NCBI GenBank assembly: GCA_038030265.1
Contig: CM075938.1
Location: 20,313,009 to 20,377,008, forward strand
Direction of reading: 5' to 3'
DNA length: 64,000 bases
Source of the DNA: Corythucha ciliata
Lineage: Eukaryota; Arthropoda; Insecta; Hemiptera; Tingidae
Part shown: one piece after another, positions 23,480-35,490 of the stretch
How positions within the stretch are numbered: position 1 is the stretch's first letter
Layout: every line of letters starts with the position of its first letter
Notes under the pieces: generated by a model
The model's input: only the letters and a program-made list of their open reading frames with translations
What the model was told of the DNA's origin: nothing
Database searches by the model: none
Program-made: the position numbers and the translations under genes

Positions 23480-23870
23480 CCACGGATCATCTATTCTCAA
23501 CCCCGCGAAATTGGTTTCTAATGACCCAACACTGCGATATTCATTTTTGAATAAGCGAGGCCCACCAAATTGGCTTTTCAAGTGGGCGAAACCAAATTAT
23601 ATATATATATATATTGGCGAGCCAATCCCATAAAATTCATTTCGACTTGGTCAACCATTCGCAATTTTGCTTTTGAAAGGACCCAGACCCACGAAATTAA
23701 AATGAGCGAACGTAAGGAAACGTTAATTTTAAAGGTGTGAACTGTGAAATCCGTGAATTTGACTTTTTGTTAAAGAGCCATATCCAGAGAAATTTATTTC
23801 TGACGTACCAATCCGTGAAATTTGCCTTTTGAGTAAGCGAAACCCAAGAAATCGTCGCCTCTTTAAGAGG
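23480..23870 (+). repeat. degenerate tandem array, CGAAATT...GAGCC type
   Basis: About 10 units such as CGCGAAATTGGTTTCTAATG and CCGTGAAATTTGCCTTTTGA. It also contains a short TA run at 23598-23613. Confidence 0.7.
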
Positions 23871-23924
23871 TGATTGGTTCGTGATTGAGGAGGTGGTAAA
23901 AAACATTGAAGTAAAAACGAGGAA

Positions 23925-25250
23925 AATTAGGGTTGTCAAAACCGAAGAAATTTACAGGACAAAATTGACAGTTTTCAATGTCGAAATTGACAGGATCTAG
24001 GGCGAAATTGACAGTTTTAAACGACGATATTGATGTTTTCAAATAGGTACTCGACTGTTTCCGGCGAAGGGACTCAGAAACCCCATGGTCTGAGCCCAAA
24101 TTGTCTGATGCTTAACCTCGAAATCAGGGTTTGGGATCATTTGTTATGTAGGAGCTTCCTCTTGTAATACGAAATTGACAGTCTAAAGTACGAAAATCAC
24201 AGTTTTTAATATCGAAATTGGCTGTTTCCATGATGAAATTGGCAGATTCGAGGACGAACTTGACAGTTTATATGAAATTGAGAGTTTTAGAATGACATTG
24301 TTAGTTTTGAGGACGAAATTTACAATTTCTTGGACAAAATGGACATTTTCTAGAACAAAATTGACAGTGTCAAGGACAGATGCCCTTAATAGTTTCCAGG
24401 ACGAAATTGATCGATTTTAGAACGAAATTGACTGTTTTAAGGACAAAATAATATCGGTTGACAGTTTCCAGGACGAAATTAAAACGAAAACTGAGTGAAA
24501 ACTGTCAAGTTTTGAATGACGAAATTATTAGGACGAAATTGACGGTTTCAATGACAAACTTTACAGTTTTGAATCATAACGTTGGCAGTTTTTAATGATT
24601 CTAGAACGAGATTGACAGTTTATATGACTAAATTGGCAATTCTAGAGTGACATTGGTAGGTTCGGCGACGAAATTGATTGTTTGGAGGACGAAATTAACA
24701 TTAGTAGGGTGAAATTGACAGTTTAAAGGACGATTTTGACAGTTTCCAGGACGAAATCGACAGTTTGAAGAACAAAATTGACAGTTTTCAGAAGAAATTT
24801 CCGTTGACAGTTTATGGGACAAAATGGACAGTTTTGAATGACGAAATCGACAGTTTCATGGACGAAATCAACAGTTTATAGGACAAAATTAACAGGGTTA
24901 GGTCGACATTGATAGTTTCAACTGGAAATTTACAGTTCCCAGGACGAAATTAATGGTTTCTGGGACAACATTGGCAGTTATTTATTTCCTGGCCAAAATT
25001 GACAGTTTAATGGACGGAATTGTTGTGAGAGTTTCTAGTACTCGTCTGTTTCAGATGAAGGGGATCAAGAAGCCAATGTTGTGAGCCCCAATTGTCTGCT
25101 GCTGGTGCTGAATCTCGAAATCGACAGATTGACAGTTTCAACTCACAACTGTCAGTTTCTCGGGCATAATTGAGAGTTCCAAGCGAAATGAACAGCTTGA
25201 GCGAAATTGACAGTTGCTGAGGGAGATATTAAGAAAATCCATAGTCTGCG
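23925..25250 (+). repeat. degenerate tandem array, ACGAAATTGACAGTTT type
   Basis: Over 50 units of about 20-24 bp with consensus near GGACGAAATTGACAGTTT. It is the most regular array in the window. Two blocks inside it (24050-24115 and 25035-25100) share CAGATGAAG/CGAAGGG..GTCTGAGCCC-like text, indicating a higher-order repeat of about 1 kb. Confidence 0.85.
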
Positions 25251-25307
25251 AAACCCAAATTCTCGTCAGTGGCTGAGTTTACAATTTTTAGTGCGTGAAT
25301 AGTCATT

Positions 25308-25865
25308 TTGGTGATCATTCTGGCACGAGTCCTTGTTGATTTTGGAAATAATCGAACGGTTAAATTCCTGATTGATACTGGCGCGACAGTTTCTTTAATG
25401 GGTGAGGACCGTTTTCGCAAATTATTTCCCAAGCTACCATTGAATAGCTCAGAAATTAAATTAAAGACCGGCACGGGAGATGCGGTTGAAGTTATTGGTC
25501 ATGTTCCTGTAAAAGTAGCGGTTGTAGGCCACAAGGGAACGTTGGACCTTTACGTAGTTAACAAAGGCAGGTCAAATATCTTGGGATTAGACTGGATTTG
25601 TGCTCTTAATTTGGATTTAAATAATCTGTTATTTTCAAGTGACCTAAATTCGATTGATTCGGAAGTTAAGAAAAATAAATTAGACAATTTGTTCACCAAA
25701 CATGATGTTACTTTCAAACCAGGCGTGGGAAAAATGTCAAAGGTAAAAGCAAGAGTGTACGTTAAAGCAACTTCAGTTCAAGTTTTTCGGAATGCAAGAA
25801 AAGTGCCATTTTCTCTCATGCCGAAATTGCGTATGGAATTAGAGCGTTTGGAAAGAGAAAGGTGA
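25308..25865 (+). pseudogene. gypsy aspartic protease domain
   Basis: The segment shows the retropepsin active site FLIDTGATVSLMG near residues 20-32, with the Asp-Thr-Gly triad, and a second conserved block ILGLDWI further on. It is followed by the linker that normally leads into reverse transcriptase (RKVPFSLMPKLRMELERL). It ends at TGA 25863-25865, a one-base frame change relative to the RT segment. An upstream stop near 25295 separates it from any gag. Confidence 0.88.
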
Positions 25866-26230
25866 TAAAAAAAGTCGAACGTTCGGATTACGCTTCACTA
25901 ATAGTATACCTATAACGAAAAGCGACGGACCTTTACGGCTGTGTGGAGATTTCAAGTCAACCGTAAATCCTCAGTTGGTAGTGGACGAGTGCCAATTTTT
26001 TTTCTCGAAAATAGATGTCCCACAAGCCTACACGCACATAGGAGTCTACCCTGATGACCAACACTACTTGACTCTTAACACTCCTTTCGGGTTGTACAGC
26101 TATTTACGCCTTCCCTTCGGATTAGCTAGCTAACCAGCTATTCGGAAACGAACTATCGAGCAAGTTTTGTCGGGAATCGAAGGTTTAGCGATTTTCTTCG
26201 ATGATATTTGTGAGGCCACAATCCGGTAAA
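25861..26230 (+). pseudogene. gypsy reverse transcriptase palm fragment
   Basis: In one frame the segment reads KSDGPLRLCGDFKSTVN, then FFSKIDVPQAYTHI (first catalytic Asp block), LNTPFGLYSYLRLPFGLAS, a TAA at 26131, and EQVLSGIEG with FFDDI at 26194-26208 in place of the usual Y-x-D-D. The sequence stops being RT-like about 20 bases later. Thumb, connection and RNase H are absent. Confidence 0.85.
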
Positions 26231-26237
26231 AGTGCCT

Positions 26238-27017
26238 TTGCATCAATGGGACTAACCTTCAGCACCAGTGGAAAGAATCCATGTGGACTTCGCGGGGCCT
26301 TTTAAAAATAAAAAAACGTATTTGTTAATAGTCGACGCCAACAGCAAATTGATCGAAGCTCAACAGGTTAACTCGATGTCAGCTGTTGAAACGTTTTTTG
26401 CCTTGATTGGTTTACCAAAAATTATAGTTTCAGACAATGGTTCGCAGTTCAGAAGTCAAGAATTGAAGTCGTTTTGTCAAATTAATGGAATAATCCAGAA
26501 ATTCTCGGCACCTTATCACCCGGCCACCAACGGTCAAGTAGAAAGAAACGTCCAGTCCTTCAAGTCAGGCCTTGTCCGAATTTTGAACGATGAGCGAGAT
26601 ATTTCAGATGCTCTTTTGAAATATTTGTATACCTATAGAAGAACACCTCATTCTATTACAGGTGTGTCACCTGCGGAACTGTTCTTGGGGAGAACTATCA
26701 GATCTCATTTGGACATGCTGAAAGAAACTAAGCATTATGCAGAAAAAACGAAACGAGCTGCGGTAGAAGAAGAAAAAGGAAGAACATTTGAAATCGGGGA
26801 GAAGGTCGCTTTTCAGGAGTACTCAGATCGAAAAAGCAAGTGGAGTTTTGGAATCGTATCTTCGAAATCGGGAATCCATTATACAATTCGTTCTGGAGTC
26901 AGCTCTCACAGGCGCCATGTGGATCAAATGAAGAAGATTGGTCAAGATATCAGAACAGAAAGAAAGAAAAAAAAAAAAAAATTGTCAGGAGAGGAGAATT
27001 GTTGTGCATTAACGTAA
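26238..27017 (+). pseudogene. gypsy integrase catalytic core and C-terminus
   Basis: The first acidic residue is in RIHVDFAGPF, the second in IVSDNGSQF and the third in HPATNGQVER, with 35 residues between the second and third (D,D35E). The C-terminal domain ends in a lysine-rich tail coded by a poly-A run. The open stretch starts at 26268. The normal WP.. lead-in just upstream carries a TAA at about 26250. The core itself is open and its catalytic residues are intact, but it is joined to RT debris with the N-terminal zinc finger lost. Confidence 0.9.
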
Positions 27018-27098
27018 TTTGCTTTCATCGTTCAGATTATTAAACGGTTCATGACAAATACTGTACGTGAATATATAAAACTTCCCATTGCCTGAATT

Positions 27099-27329
27099 TT
27101 AAGGTTCACAACACCTGAGTGTTGAGGCTTCCCAACGCCAGAATTCCCAAGGCTCTCCAGTCCACGATCTTGTGCTGACTGAAACTCTGGATTTCAGGAC
27201 TTTCCTAAACCTCGAATCAAAGGCCTCTCGAAACCTCGTTTTTGAATCTTCTAATTTGGCCAGCAATTTGGCTCGTTCAATCGCAAATTCGTTTTTAAGT
27301 ATTTTACACACCGTCACTCCTCCGGCCAA
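27099..27329 (-). CDS. unrecognised short helical, charged reading frame
   Basis: A 76-codon minus-strand frame reads like a charged helix (KNEFAIERAKLLAKLEDSK) just after the gypsy relic. It could be a gag-like remnant of an element on the other strand. No flanking motif supports a gene, so chance is quite possible. Confidence 0.15.
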   Translation of the reverse strand: MAGGVTVCKILKNEFAIERAKLLAKLEDSKTRFREAFDSRFRKVLKSRVSVSTRSWTGEPWEFWRWEASTLRCCEP

Positions 27330-30060
27330 CCCTCAACTTTTGTTTTTTTGGCCAATTTTTAAACCCAGGCAGTGGAAATTTGGGGCCTTAAATTAAGTTT
27401 GGAAAAAACAACAAAACAGCGGCGTGCTTTCTCCTTACAGCCAATTTGTGGCCACGTCACAGGGAAGGCCTCAACCTTGAACTGAGCCTTATGCCGGATT
27501 ATAACACCGACAGTTGGAGGGGCAAAGGGCTCATTTATCTGGGAAAACTATTTCAACGAGCGCTTTCTAATAATTTTAATATAACGCAGTACGATCAAAA
27601 TCCACGTCATTCACGCCTATTAGCGTTTACAACTCGTTGACCTTATATAAAGCCTACACTTCAACCACTGCAAAGGGAGAAGGGGTGGAATCTCGTATTT
27701 CTCTCAATCTTATTCCCTCCAATCCTCCTCTTTTTTCTCTCTCTTTTTTTATTTAGGCAATACGTATAAAATGTTGACCCAACCGGATTCCTGGACAGGT
27801 GGTGTGTGCTCTATTGGTGTGTGTGGTCTGTTTTTATGAGGGCAGAAGAGGACAGTAAAAACAGGATCGAACGACACTTCTTTAAGGCACTTAGCGACGC
27901 TTTTCTCTCTCTATCTCCGTCTCTTTCGTGAAGAGAGATGAGAGTGAAAAGGAGTGAGTGGAGAAGAGCATTCCTCGCAACTTTTTTCCTTTTATTTCTT
28001 TTTCTTTTTGAGAGAGAGAGAAAAAAAGAGAGATCTAATTTAAAAAGGATGAAGAAGTGAACGAGAAGACCTCTTTCTTGCTCTCTTCCTCCTTAAAGTT
28101 GTGACGGTAAGTCACGTTCTTGTCTTAAGAAGGTTTTAAGCTCCACGCTGTAAAAATTGTATTCAAATTCCATAAAGAAAATTCTCCGGCTTCTTTTGTT
28201 TTCTCTTCGTCAAGTGCCTGAGACTTCAAAAAAGGCGACTTGGGCTGGTGGGTGGTATAACGCACTCGTTAATTTTTACATTAAAAAGCGGCTGAAAACG
28301 GCTAATGCACGTAGCTGGAGTCAGTGGAAATATAAATAATTTATTAATGCCGTTACGAATATTTATATGCAGTCCATCACCGAGATTTAAAAAAAAAAAT
28401 CAAACAAACGCTTAAGGCGTTTTACAATTAATTTCCCTTTTCCTTGTTTGACCTTTTACATCTATTATTGTGCAACTTTTGAACAATTTATGAGAGGAAG
28501 AAAATATTTCTCGCACCAAGCCCCCCCTCCCCCACTCAATTCTTATGGAAGAGGGCCACCCTCAAGTCCTTATTTAGTCAAAACGTATAATTTCCCACGT
28601 CCATCCCACCTTCCCTTATAACTGTTTAACTCTCATGATGAATCAATTTAAGGCTGAGGTTCAGACTTGGAAAAGCTAGCACAGACCCTTGAGGCTTATA
28701 ACACAGTCACAAAAAGTTTTCAACGTTCTAATTCGAAATAATTTTGAATACAAGAGCCCTGGGTTGGCCGTGTAATAAAGAAAGGCACCCTATTTTGAAT
28801 CGGGCAGTCTCCTCCACCCCTCCACCTTTCCCTCATCATCATCACGAGTTACTCTATACTTTCTCTAATGTCACTAATCACGAGCGTGAGAGTGCCGTTT
28901 GATTGATGGGGACAGTTAACTTTACACAAAGCCCTCCTTAATTAACAGACACCAAAGGAGACAACAATGGTGGGTGTTTGGTGGGGTGGGGGAGGGGTTG
29001 GCAAGACGTTGGGTGCGCGACGTGGCGCGGCGGGGCAGGTGCAAAAGACCAAACATCACCTACTTGCCCTCTATTGTCTTGAGAGAATTTTTTTTTTTTT
29101 TTTTCCTAACAATCCCACCGCGATGTGCCCCAATACGGTTCCACCTTCTCCTGGTGACCTTTACTGACTCATTCACCCCCATTCCCTCTCATCCTTTCCT
29201 TTTCCTCTTTAATTATTTCGTTTTCTCAGGTTTTTTATACGTGGCGAAGTGATTTGTCAGCGTTGTTACACTGCGTGGTGATGGGAAGGGAAGGAGGAAC
29301 GCGTTCCTAAAAGAAGTGCGTGACGTGCTTGCGATGATAACCAGGTTAATAAATGTCGAATGACTCTACTACCGTACGAGGTGAATTAATAGCTTTTAAT
29401 AGAGTCGTTAAAAATCTACAGGCTTGGAATAAAAATAAGGTAGCGCTAGCATTTAAAAAAAAACAAAAAAAAACTAGAAGATGTAAGGTGTTAGTGACAC
29501 GTTTAAAAATCGATTTGATTGCACGCCACAATAGGATTCGCAGAAAAGGTGCTAAAGGAATGTTTTCCTTTTGATAAAAAAAAGGAGAAAAGAAATTGAT
29601 TGATGATGGGAGCCCTAGAATGTTAGCACGAACGCGGACGTCTCTTCAAATTATTATTCATTTTTTTCTTTTATTTTTTTTTTTCCGTTGGTTGTTGAGA
29701 TAATGGATTGGAGGAGAGGGGGGAATCACCGCGTCTATTATTTAAAAAGACAAGAAATTCCAAGACACTTCATGACGTTTATAAATTCTAGCGTTTTCTA
29801 AAAGACTTCTCTCTTGTCTGTTTTCAGTCGATTAAAGTGTCGAGTGATGATGGGTGGGCGGGGGGATGTAAAACGTTATTGTCACGGTTGATTGCATCAT
29901 AAACGTCTAATGCGATTAAATAAAGGTTCTTAGCAGTTGTGAGAGGGGGGGGGGAAGAAAATTATTTTGGAATGCGTCAGGTGGTCTCGTACTTTCAAGG
30001 GCGATTTTCGGTTCTTTTTTCACGGATCATATCAGCCTTTGAGGTCTGGCTTTAATAACA
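27330..30060. other. anonymous sequence, no gene recognised
   Basis: Pyrimidine-rich and AG-rich tracts (27720-28080), T run 29089-29104 and G run 29945-29954. A 73-codon lysine-rich frame at 29353-29574 is driven by A-rich sequence. Confidence 0.6.
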
Positions 30061-30063
30061 CTG

Positions 30064-30130
30064 CAGGGCCGTTTCTAGGGATAGGCAGTGTAGGCGACCG
30101 CTTAGGGAATGCGATCTTCCCAAATCATTC
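30064..30130 (+). mobile_element. possible transposon terminus
   Basis: CAGGGCCGTTTCTAGGG resembles termini seen in hAT-type repeats. No partner end or target duplication was located within the next several hundred bases. Confidence 0.25.
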
Positions 30131-30299
30131 GGTGGGTCACCCGGGCCATGTAACTCTCAGTCTCAGCCATAAAAATGCCCATTTCCCGGGTATTTGCTTT
30201 TAAAATGTTGCAATTTTGCGGCTAATCCTCAGCAGAAGACTTTGGGCACTGTCATGCCCGGCTAGCTTGTGTGCCACCGACACTGAGAAAGACCGCCGG

Positions 30300-30425
30300 C
30301 TCGAAATTCCACGTAAATAAAGACTAAAAACTAGCAATTTTACGAAAATACATAATATACCAGGAACGAGAAACTAGCAATTTTACCGATACTTTGTCTC
30401 GAAACTGGTATAATTCCACATATTT
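30300..30425 (+). repeat. degenerate repeat, GAAACTxGCAATTT type
   Basis: Three to four units with AAACTAGCAATTTTACG, the same dialect as the array at 54.4-56 kb. Confidence 0.6.
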
Positions 30426-30443
30426 CTACTACATTTACTAATG

Positions 30444-30577
30444 GTGGATTTCACCACCCAGAGTTAAGGTTTGAGTTACGTTAACTTAAAATTAACTAAA
30501 AAAATGCGTCACAATTTATGTAAACAATGTTGGAGTTAGGTAACTCCGATCCGATCTAACTCCCGGTGGTGAATTTA
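30444..30577. mobile_element. short inverted-repeat element (MITE-like)
   Basis: Starts GTGGATTTCACCACC and ends with the reverse complement of GTAAATTCACCACC. Similarity extends inward through GAGTTA-type sequence on both arms to about 45 bp. The element is about 134 bp long with no coding capacity. Confidence 0.55.
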
Positions 30578-30679
30578 CAGCTTTTCTAGGCTTTATTTGT
30601 AAATTGGAGTTTTTTTTTTTTTTTTTTTTTACAAATTGTATATGATTTAGCGGGGTTTTCTTTATTTTTGCTGCTTAAT

Positions 30680-31140
30680 TAGCGATTTTTTCGCTTTTAG
30701 CTATGAATTGCGCTTTTTCTCGCGGTTTCAGCCACGAATAACATGCCTTCAGTAGCGGAAAATTGTGTAGATCAGCTTGCTGAAACTTTAGTCTCGAAGT
30801 AGCTATGTATTCATGGCTAAAATGGAGATAAATCGCTAATTCACGGCGAAAATGGTCAAAAATCGTTAATTTACTGCTAAAATGAGAACAAATCGCTAAT
30901 TCACTGCTGAAATTGAGAAAATCGCTATTGCAGCGATAAAATTGAGAAGAGGGGCTGATGTCAGGAAAAAACGCTAATTCGCGGTTCAATTGAGAAAAAG
31001 TCAATTCACGGCTAAAATTGATAAAAACCGCTCATTCACTGCTGAAATGGAGACTAATTGCTAATTCACCGATGAAATTGAGAAGAAGCGCTGTATAGTG
31101 CAGAAAAAACACGAATTTGCGGTTAATTTTCAAATCGCGG
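30680..31140. repeat. degenerate GCTAAAATTGAG array, both orientations
   Basis: The first units (30680-30740) are in reverse orientation (TTTTAGC..). From about 30790 they switch to forward (GCTAATTCACGGC, GAAATTGAGAA). Confidence 0.7.
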
Positions 31141-31299
31141 TTTATTCGACTCTAGACTTCATGGGAGCGCTGGATCAAATCAAGCCTGATATCAAGAAAT
31201 TGATATCAAAGTGGCCATACACAGCTAAATGAGCTATCCATGCTGCACAAGCATAGTGGACTGGTTGATTTCCATGTTAATGCATCCAGTTTTTTCTCA

Positions 31300-31700
31300 A
31301 TTCCATAACTGTGAGTTGGTAACTTTTTACATTTTTAGCCACGTATTTGCGCTTTACCTGAATTTTAGCGACGAAGTTGCCGCCAGAAACCATGAGTTGG
31401 CGTTCTCTCATTTGCTGCGATTGAAGTTTTTTTTAGTGATTTTAGCCGCGAACAATCGATTCTTAAACTTGTTATTCACTCAGCACTTATTTTAAAATAT
31501 GGCCCCGATTATCGATGTTTTGACTTTTAACCTTGATCTATCGTTTTTTTGTTTTGTTTTTGATTTATTGCAATGAATTATAGCGCTTTTCGTTAATTTT
31601 AGCATCGATGTCGCAGCCAGAAACCGCGAGTTGGCGTATTCTCAATTTCAGTTGTGATTGAGGGATTTCCCCACATTTTAGCCGCGAATAAGTTTTATCT
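31300..31700 (-). repeat. degenerate GCTAAAATTGAG array, opposite strand
   Basis: Units such as TTTTAGCCACG and CGACGAAGTTGCCGCCAGAAACC, the latter repeated near 31610 (CGCAGCCAGAAACCGCGAGTTGGCGT, a partial higher-order repeat of about 240 bp). Confidence 0.65.
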
Positions 31701-31719
31701 GAACTTGAAGGCTGTTGAC

Positions 31720-34480
31720 TGAGTGGCCACTATCTGCTGGAAAATTTACATGGCCCCTGAAAACGCACCAAAGGACGCGCTGTTGACCTCTCTCGATCAT
31801 CCTGTGAGAGAGCTCTCGTTTCAAATCGCATGGATTTGTGAATAAGGCCCCCCCCCCACCTCATCATTCTCATATTATTTGCGGTAGGAGGATAAAGCTG
31901 GCTATAATTGCTCCACCGCCGCGCGCCTCGACGTCTCGTTGTTCTTTTCGAAAAACAAGTTTCTTTTTTCTTTTTCTCATTTTGCAACCTGTTCAGTTCC
32001 GTTCCTCCCAGCGGCGTAAGACGATGCCACCAAATGCAGCAGGGTGAAATTGTTCGTCGTCGCGACCGCCTTTGAGTAGGAATGTTGTGGACACGTGAGT
32101 CGGTGCATCCCAAAACCAAAGAGAAATGCAGTGCCCGCGTGTGCGGTTAATGGTATAGAATTACAAGAAAAATGCATGAGAATCTTGAGATGTTAGCGGT
32201 GGCAGAGTTAACTTTCCGACCGAGAAAATACTACTTTTACACTGAAAATTAATACGATTATTAACAAAACATTTAATGACCTGGTGGATTCCTTTTTTTA
32301 GCCCTTCGCATTTCCCCCACACCTGTTAGCGGCCGCTAATGCCAAAGTACCCGATTTTTTTTTTTTTAAAAACATTATTTATCCTTTTTAACGGGATCGC
32401 TCGACAGTGCTGGGAAAACAGGTGCATGACGCCATGTAGTAGGCGGATAAACTCCGGTTTAAAAAGAGAGAAAAAAATGTGCTTTGGTGCATTGGAAGTC
32501 CTATTAATACTTGTCTTTTAATTTCCTGGGTTTCTGTTGGAAGGGGTGGGGGGGTTAAAAATTACCGTGTAATTGTGTGGTGGGGGGAGGGGTCGTTTCA
32601 TAGTAATATGTCTCGATAAAGAAAGCCGACAGAATAGATTTTGCACTGTTTCAATGGGTTATTCCGGTACTAATAGCCTTTCTAAATGGTTCTTGAGACC
32701 GCGTCTAAGATTGATGGCCTGGTAAATACATGAAATAGATCGTATCGCCTTCGCTAATTAAACGTAATTACTTTTTCGAATATTTATGAGAGCCATAAAT
32801 TACGAGCTTACTCTCGCTTTAATTGCTTTTCAATACAACTTTTTTTTTTTTTTTAAATGGAACAAAAAAGTAAATAAACCGAACAAGTCCCGAAGACAGG
32901 TGATAATGCGACATGGTAAATCTTCCCCACCCCCCACCCTAATCTCGCAAACAGCGATCATTCTCTTCTCTCAGAACCAAACGAGTCGCCCCAGAGATAG
33001 AAATCAAGAATCAAACGCACCTTTCCCCTCAACCACCAAGTCAACCCCACAGTGCCAAGGGCAAAGTGGGAAGTCACGGACCTTCGCACACAATACACAC
33101 ACACACTCATCGGGGCGAGGAAAAAGAACGAGCGCGAAGTGAATGAGAGATCTCGTCGGTTTGCGGTGGTGAGGGGGGCGGGCAAGGGCACATTCCAAAT
33201 TACGCGGCCCCAAGTCGTGTTTTTCTAACAGCTTCGGGGAGAATAATGTTAACTCTTTTTTTTAGTTCAATAATAGATTGACCTTAAATTAAAACTCGCG
33301 TATAGTGACATGGTCGGGGGGAGGGGAGCAATCGCGAGCTCCTCGGTCATTATTTTGTTATAGTCTGACGCGGTATAAACTTCCTCCGGGGCGGGTACCG
33401 TATTCCCCATCACCCCCTCAGCCCACCGCACATTTTATATTGTTAGTCATCCTTTATTATTGCGACTCGAAAAATTAAATTACTGAAAAAAAAGGGGTTG
33501 CGTCAAGTGTTCGCACTTGATTGTAGTTTATGTGGAACGCCGCACGTATCATCACAAAAGGCCGGAGCTGATTTAAATGGCGGCACCTCTCCGTAAATCC
33601 CGGACTTGTTTAGCATCGATGAATAACACAAAAAAAAGTACAACCAAATTGAAAGCAATCGGACAAATAAAACGGCTGGCCATAAATTGTCTATAAGCGA
33701 GGGCGCCCTTTATGAAAGAAATATGCGTATATGCCTAGAGTTAATGGTAGGAGAGAAAAAATAGCAGCGGCGCATTCTTGTTTGTCAGTCAAAAGGAGAA
33801 AATCGAAAGGTGAAAGGCTTCCGTTTTTTTTTTGTCCATCATAAAGCGTTGACTTGGGGGAGGGGGGATGTTCGAATATCAACTCAGCAGCAGAAAGAAC
33901 AGCGTAGAATTTTGTAGTTTCGTCTCAGGGCTCCGATCTCGGAGTAATTCGATGTCGGCGGCGGCCCCTTAACGACGGCGTCGTTAACGTGCAATAATAG
34001 AAAACGAACGTTTAATGGTTTAACCATGATTTATGAACATTTTAGGAGCTAAATTCCTTTTCCGCTGAAATACAGCTGCCCCTTCCACGTGACATCAGCA
34101 CCGAAGTGACTCATAACCATTTTTCCATGAAGCAGGGCAGACCGGTAACACTTGGGTAATTTCGGTGAAACTGCGTATCCTGTGATGGCGGGAGGGGGGG
34201 GGGGATCACCTAACACGAGGAACACTGGCAGCCACACCCTTCAAGAGGCACGTCTTGTGCGATGGCGGAGTGTATTTCGGCTATATTTCTTATGGCTCGC
34301 GTCCAACCGACAGCGACAGCCTCCGAGGCCAAAAATAATAGATCGTCAATCCACAACGCAGGATTATGGCAGGCAGCACATCAGGCAAAAATCGACTAAA
34401 CGGCTCTTTTGCCGTGAAACCGGCCCAGTGAAACAGCAAGTTAGCCCTTATTCAATAATTTAAGCCTTACATTTGCTCCC
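31720..34480. other. anonymous sequence, no gene recognised
   Basis: C run 31848-31857, G run 34194-34204 and several T runs. Frames on both strands are short and not family-like. Confidence 0.6.
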
Positions 34481-34484
34481 GTGA

Positions 34485-35490
34485 CTAGACAATTGGCGGT
34501 TTTCGCCCATTTTAGCGTTTATTGAGCTCTTGAGAGCAATTTCTTCACTTGTTCAGTACATGCTAGCCACAAATGAACGATTTGTCCCAAATTTAGCCAC
34601 GAGTGAGCGTTTTTTGTCGAGTTTAGCCGCGAATAAGCTACTTTTACACGTATTCCACGCGAATGAGCCCTTTTCCCCAATTTAGACGCGAATCAGCTCT
34701 TAGTCTCAATTTTGTCCACCAATTAACGTTTTTTCTCGATTTCGCTTGCGGGTATGAGCGCTTTATCTCATCAATTTTAGCCCCCCACCCAACCAATCAA
34801 TGATCGCTTTTTCTCGATTTATTCAGCTAATAAGTAGTTTACCTCAATTTATGGTGTGAATGAACGTGTTTTTCTTAACTTTTGCCGGATTCGAGTAATT
34901 TTCCTCAATTTTTACCGCTAACGATAAAGCTTTTTCTCGAATTGGACGTATTTTAAAACCCACGCTTTATTTACGCAACTATTTATCGATTTTCACAGGA
35001 GAATAAACGCGATTTCTCTATTTTAGGCCTTAATGAGCGCTTTATCACCATTTTAGGGGCAAAATCGGCGCAATTTATCAATTATATAGGTAGCGCATTA
35101 TCTTGAATTTAGCAGTGAATGAGGCTATTTGATAGCTTCAAACATGAATGAGCACTTTTTCTCTATTTTACGTTAGACCCGAATAAGGTTAAGCGATTTT
35201 TTCTCAACCTTTTCCGAGAATGGGCGTTTTTCTTAACCAAAGTGGAGAATTAGCGCTGTACCCAAACTTTAGGAGTGAACGAGCACTATTTATCGATTTT
35301 TGCTGTTGAATTAACGTTATGTCTCAATTTAAGACGCGATATCGACGCTTTTTACCAATTATATCCGCGGAAGAGCACATTTTCTCAATTTTTAACGCAA
35401 ATAGGGATGCGATTTCTCAATCTAAGCCGTGAATTCGCTCTTTATCTCCTTCTTGAGACGCGAATGATCCAATTTTCATCAATGCTCATT
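34485..35490 (-). repeat. degenerate GCTAAAATTGAG array, opposite strand
   Basis: About 30 units of 28-35 bp with reverse-complement core TTTTTCTCAATTTTAGCC then GCGAATGAGCG. No coding signal. Confidence 0.75.

Larger units (their letters stand above)
25308..27017 (+). pseudogene. Ty3/gypsy retrotransposon pol relic: protease, partial RT, integrase core
   Basis: Remains of a retrotransposon polyprotein that once cut itself, copied RNA to DNA and inserted the copy. The order protease, RT, integrase fits Ty3/gypsy and not Ty1/copia; the integrase sequence resembles the K02A2.6-like group. The protease (25308-25865) ends with a frame change. The RT piece (about 25861-26225) holds a TAA at 26131. 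RNase H and the integrase zinc-binding region are missing, and the integrase core follows directly. No LTRs, primer binding site or gag could be found. Upstream sequence is a degenerate tandem array, and no usable reading frame continues into it. The element is dead as read. Confidence 0.9.

Noticed and set aside
23925..25250. Regular short repeats that might suggest a CRISPR array
   Set aside because: Units are head-to-tail and diverged with no unique spacers of fixed length, the context is eukaryotic and no cas genes are present.
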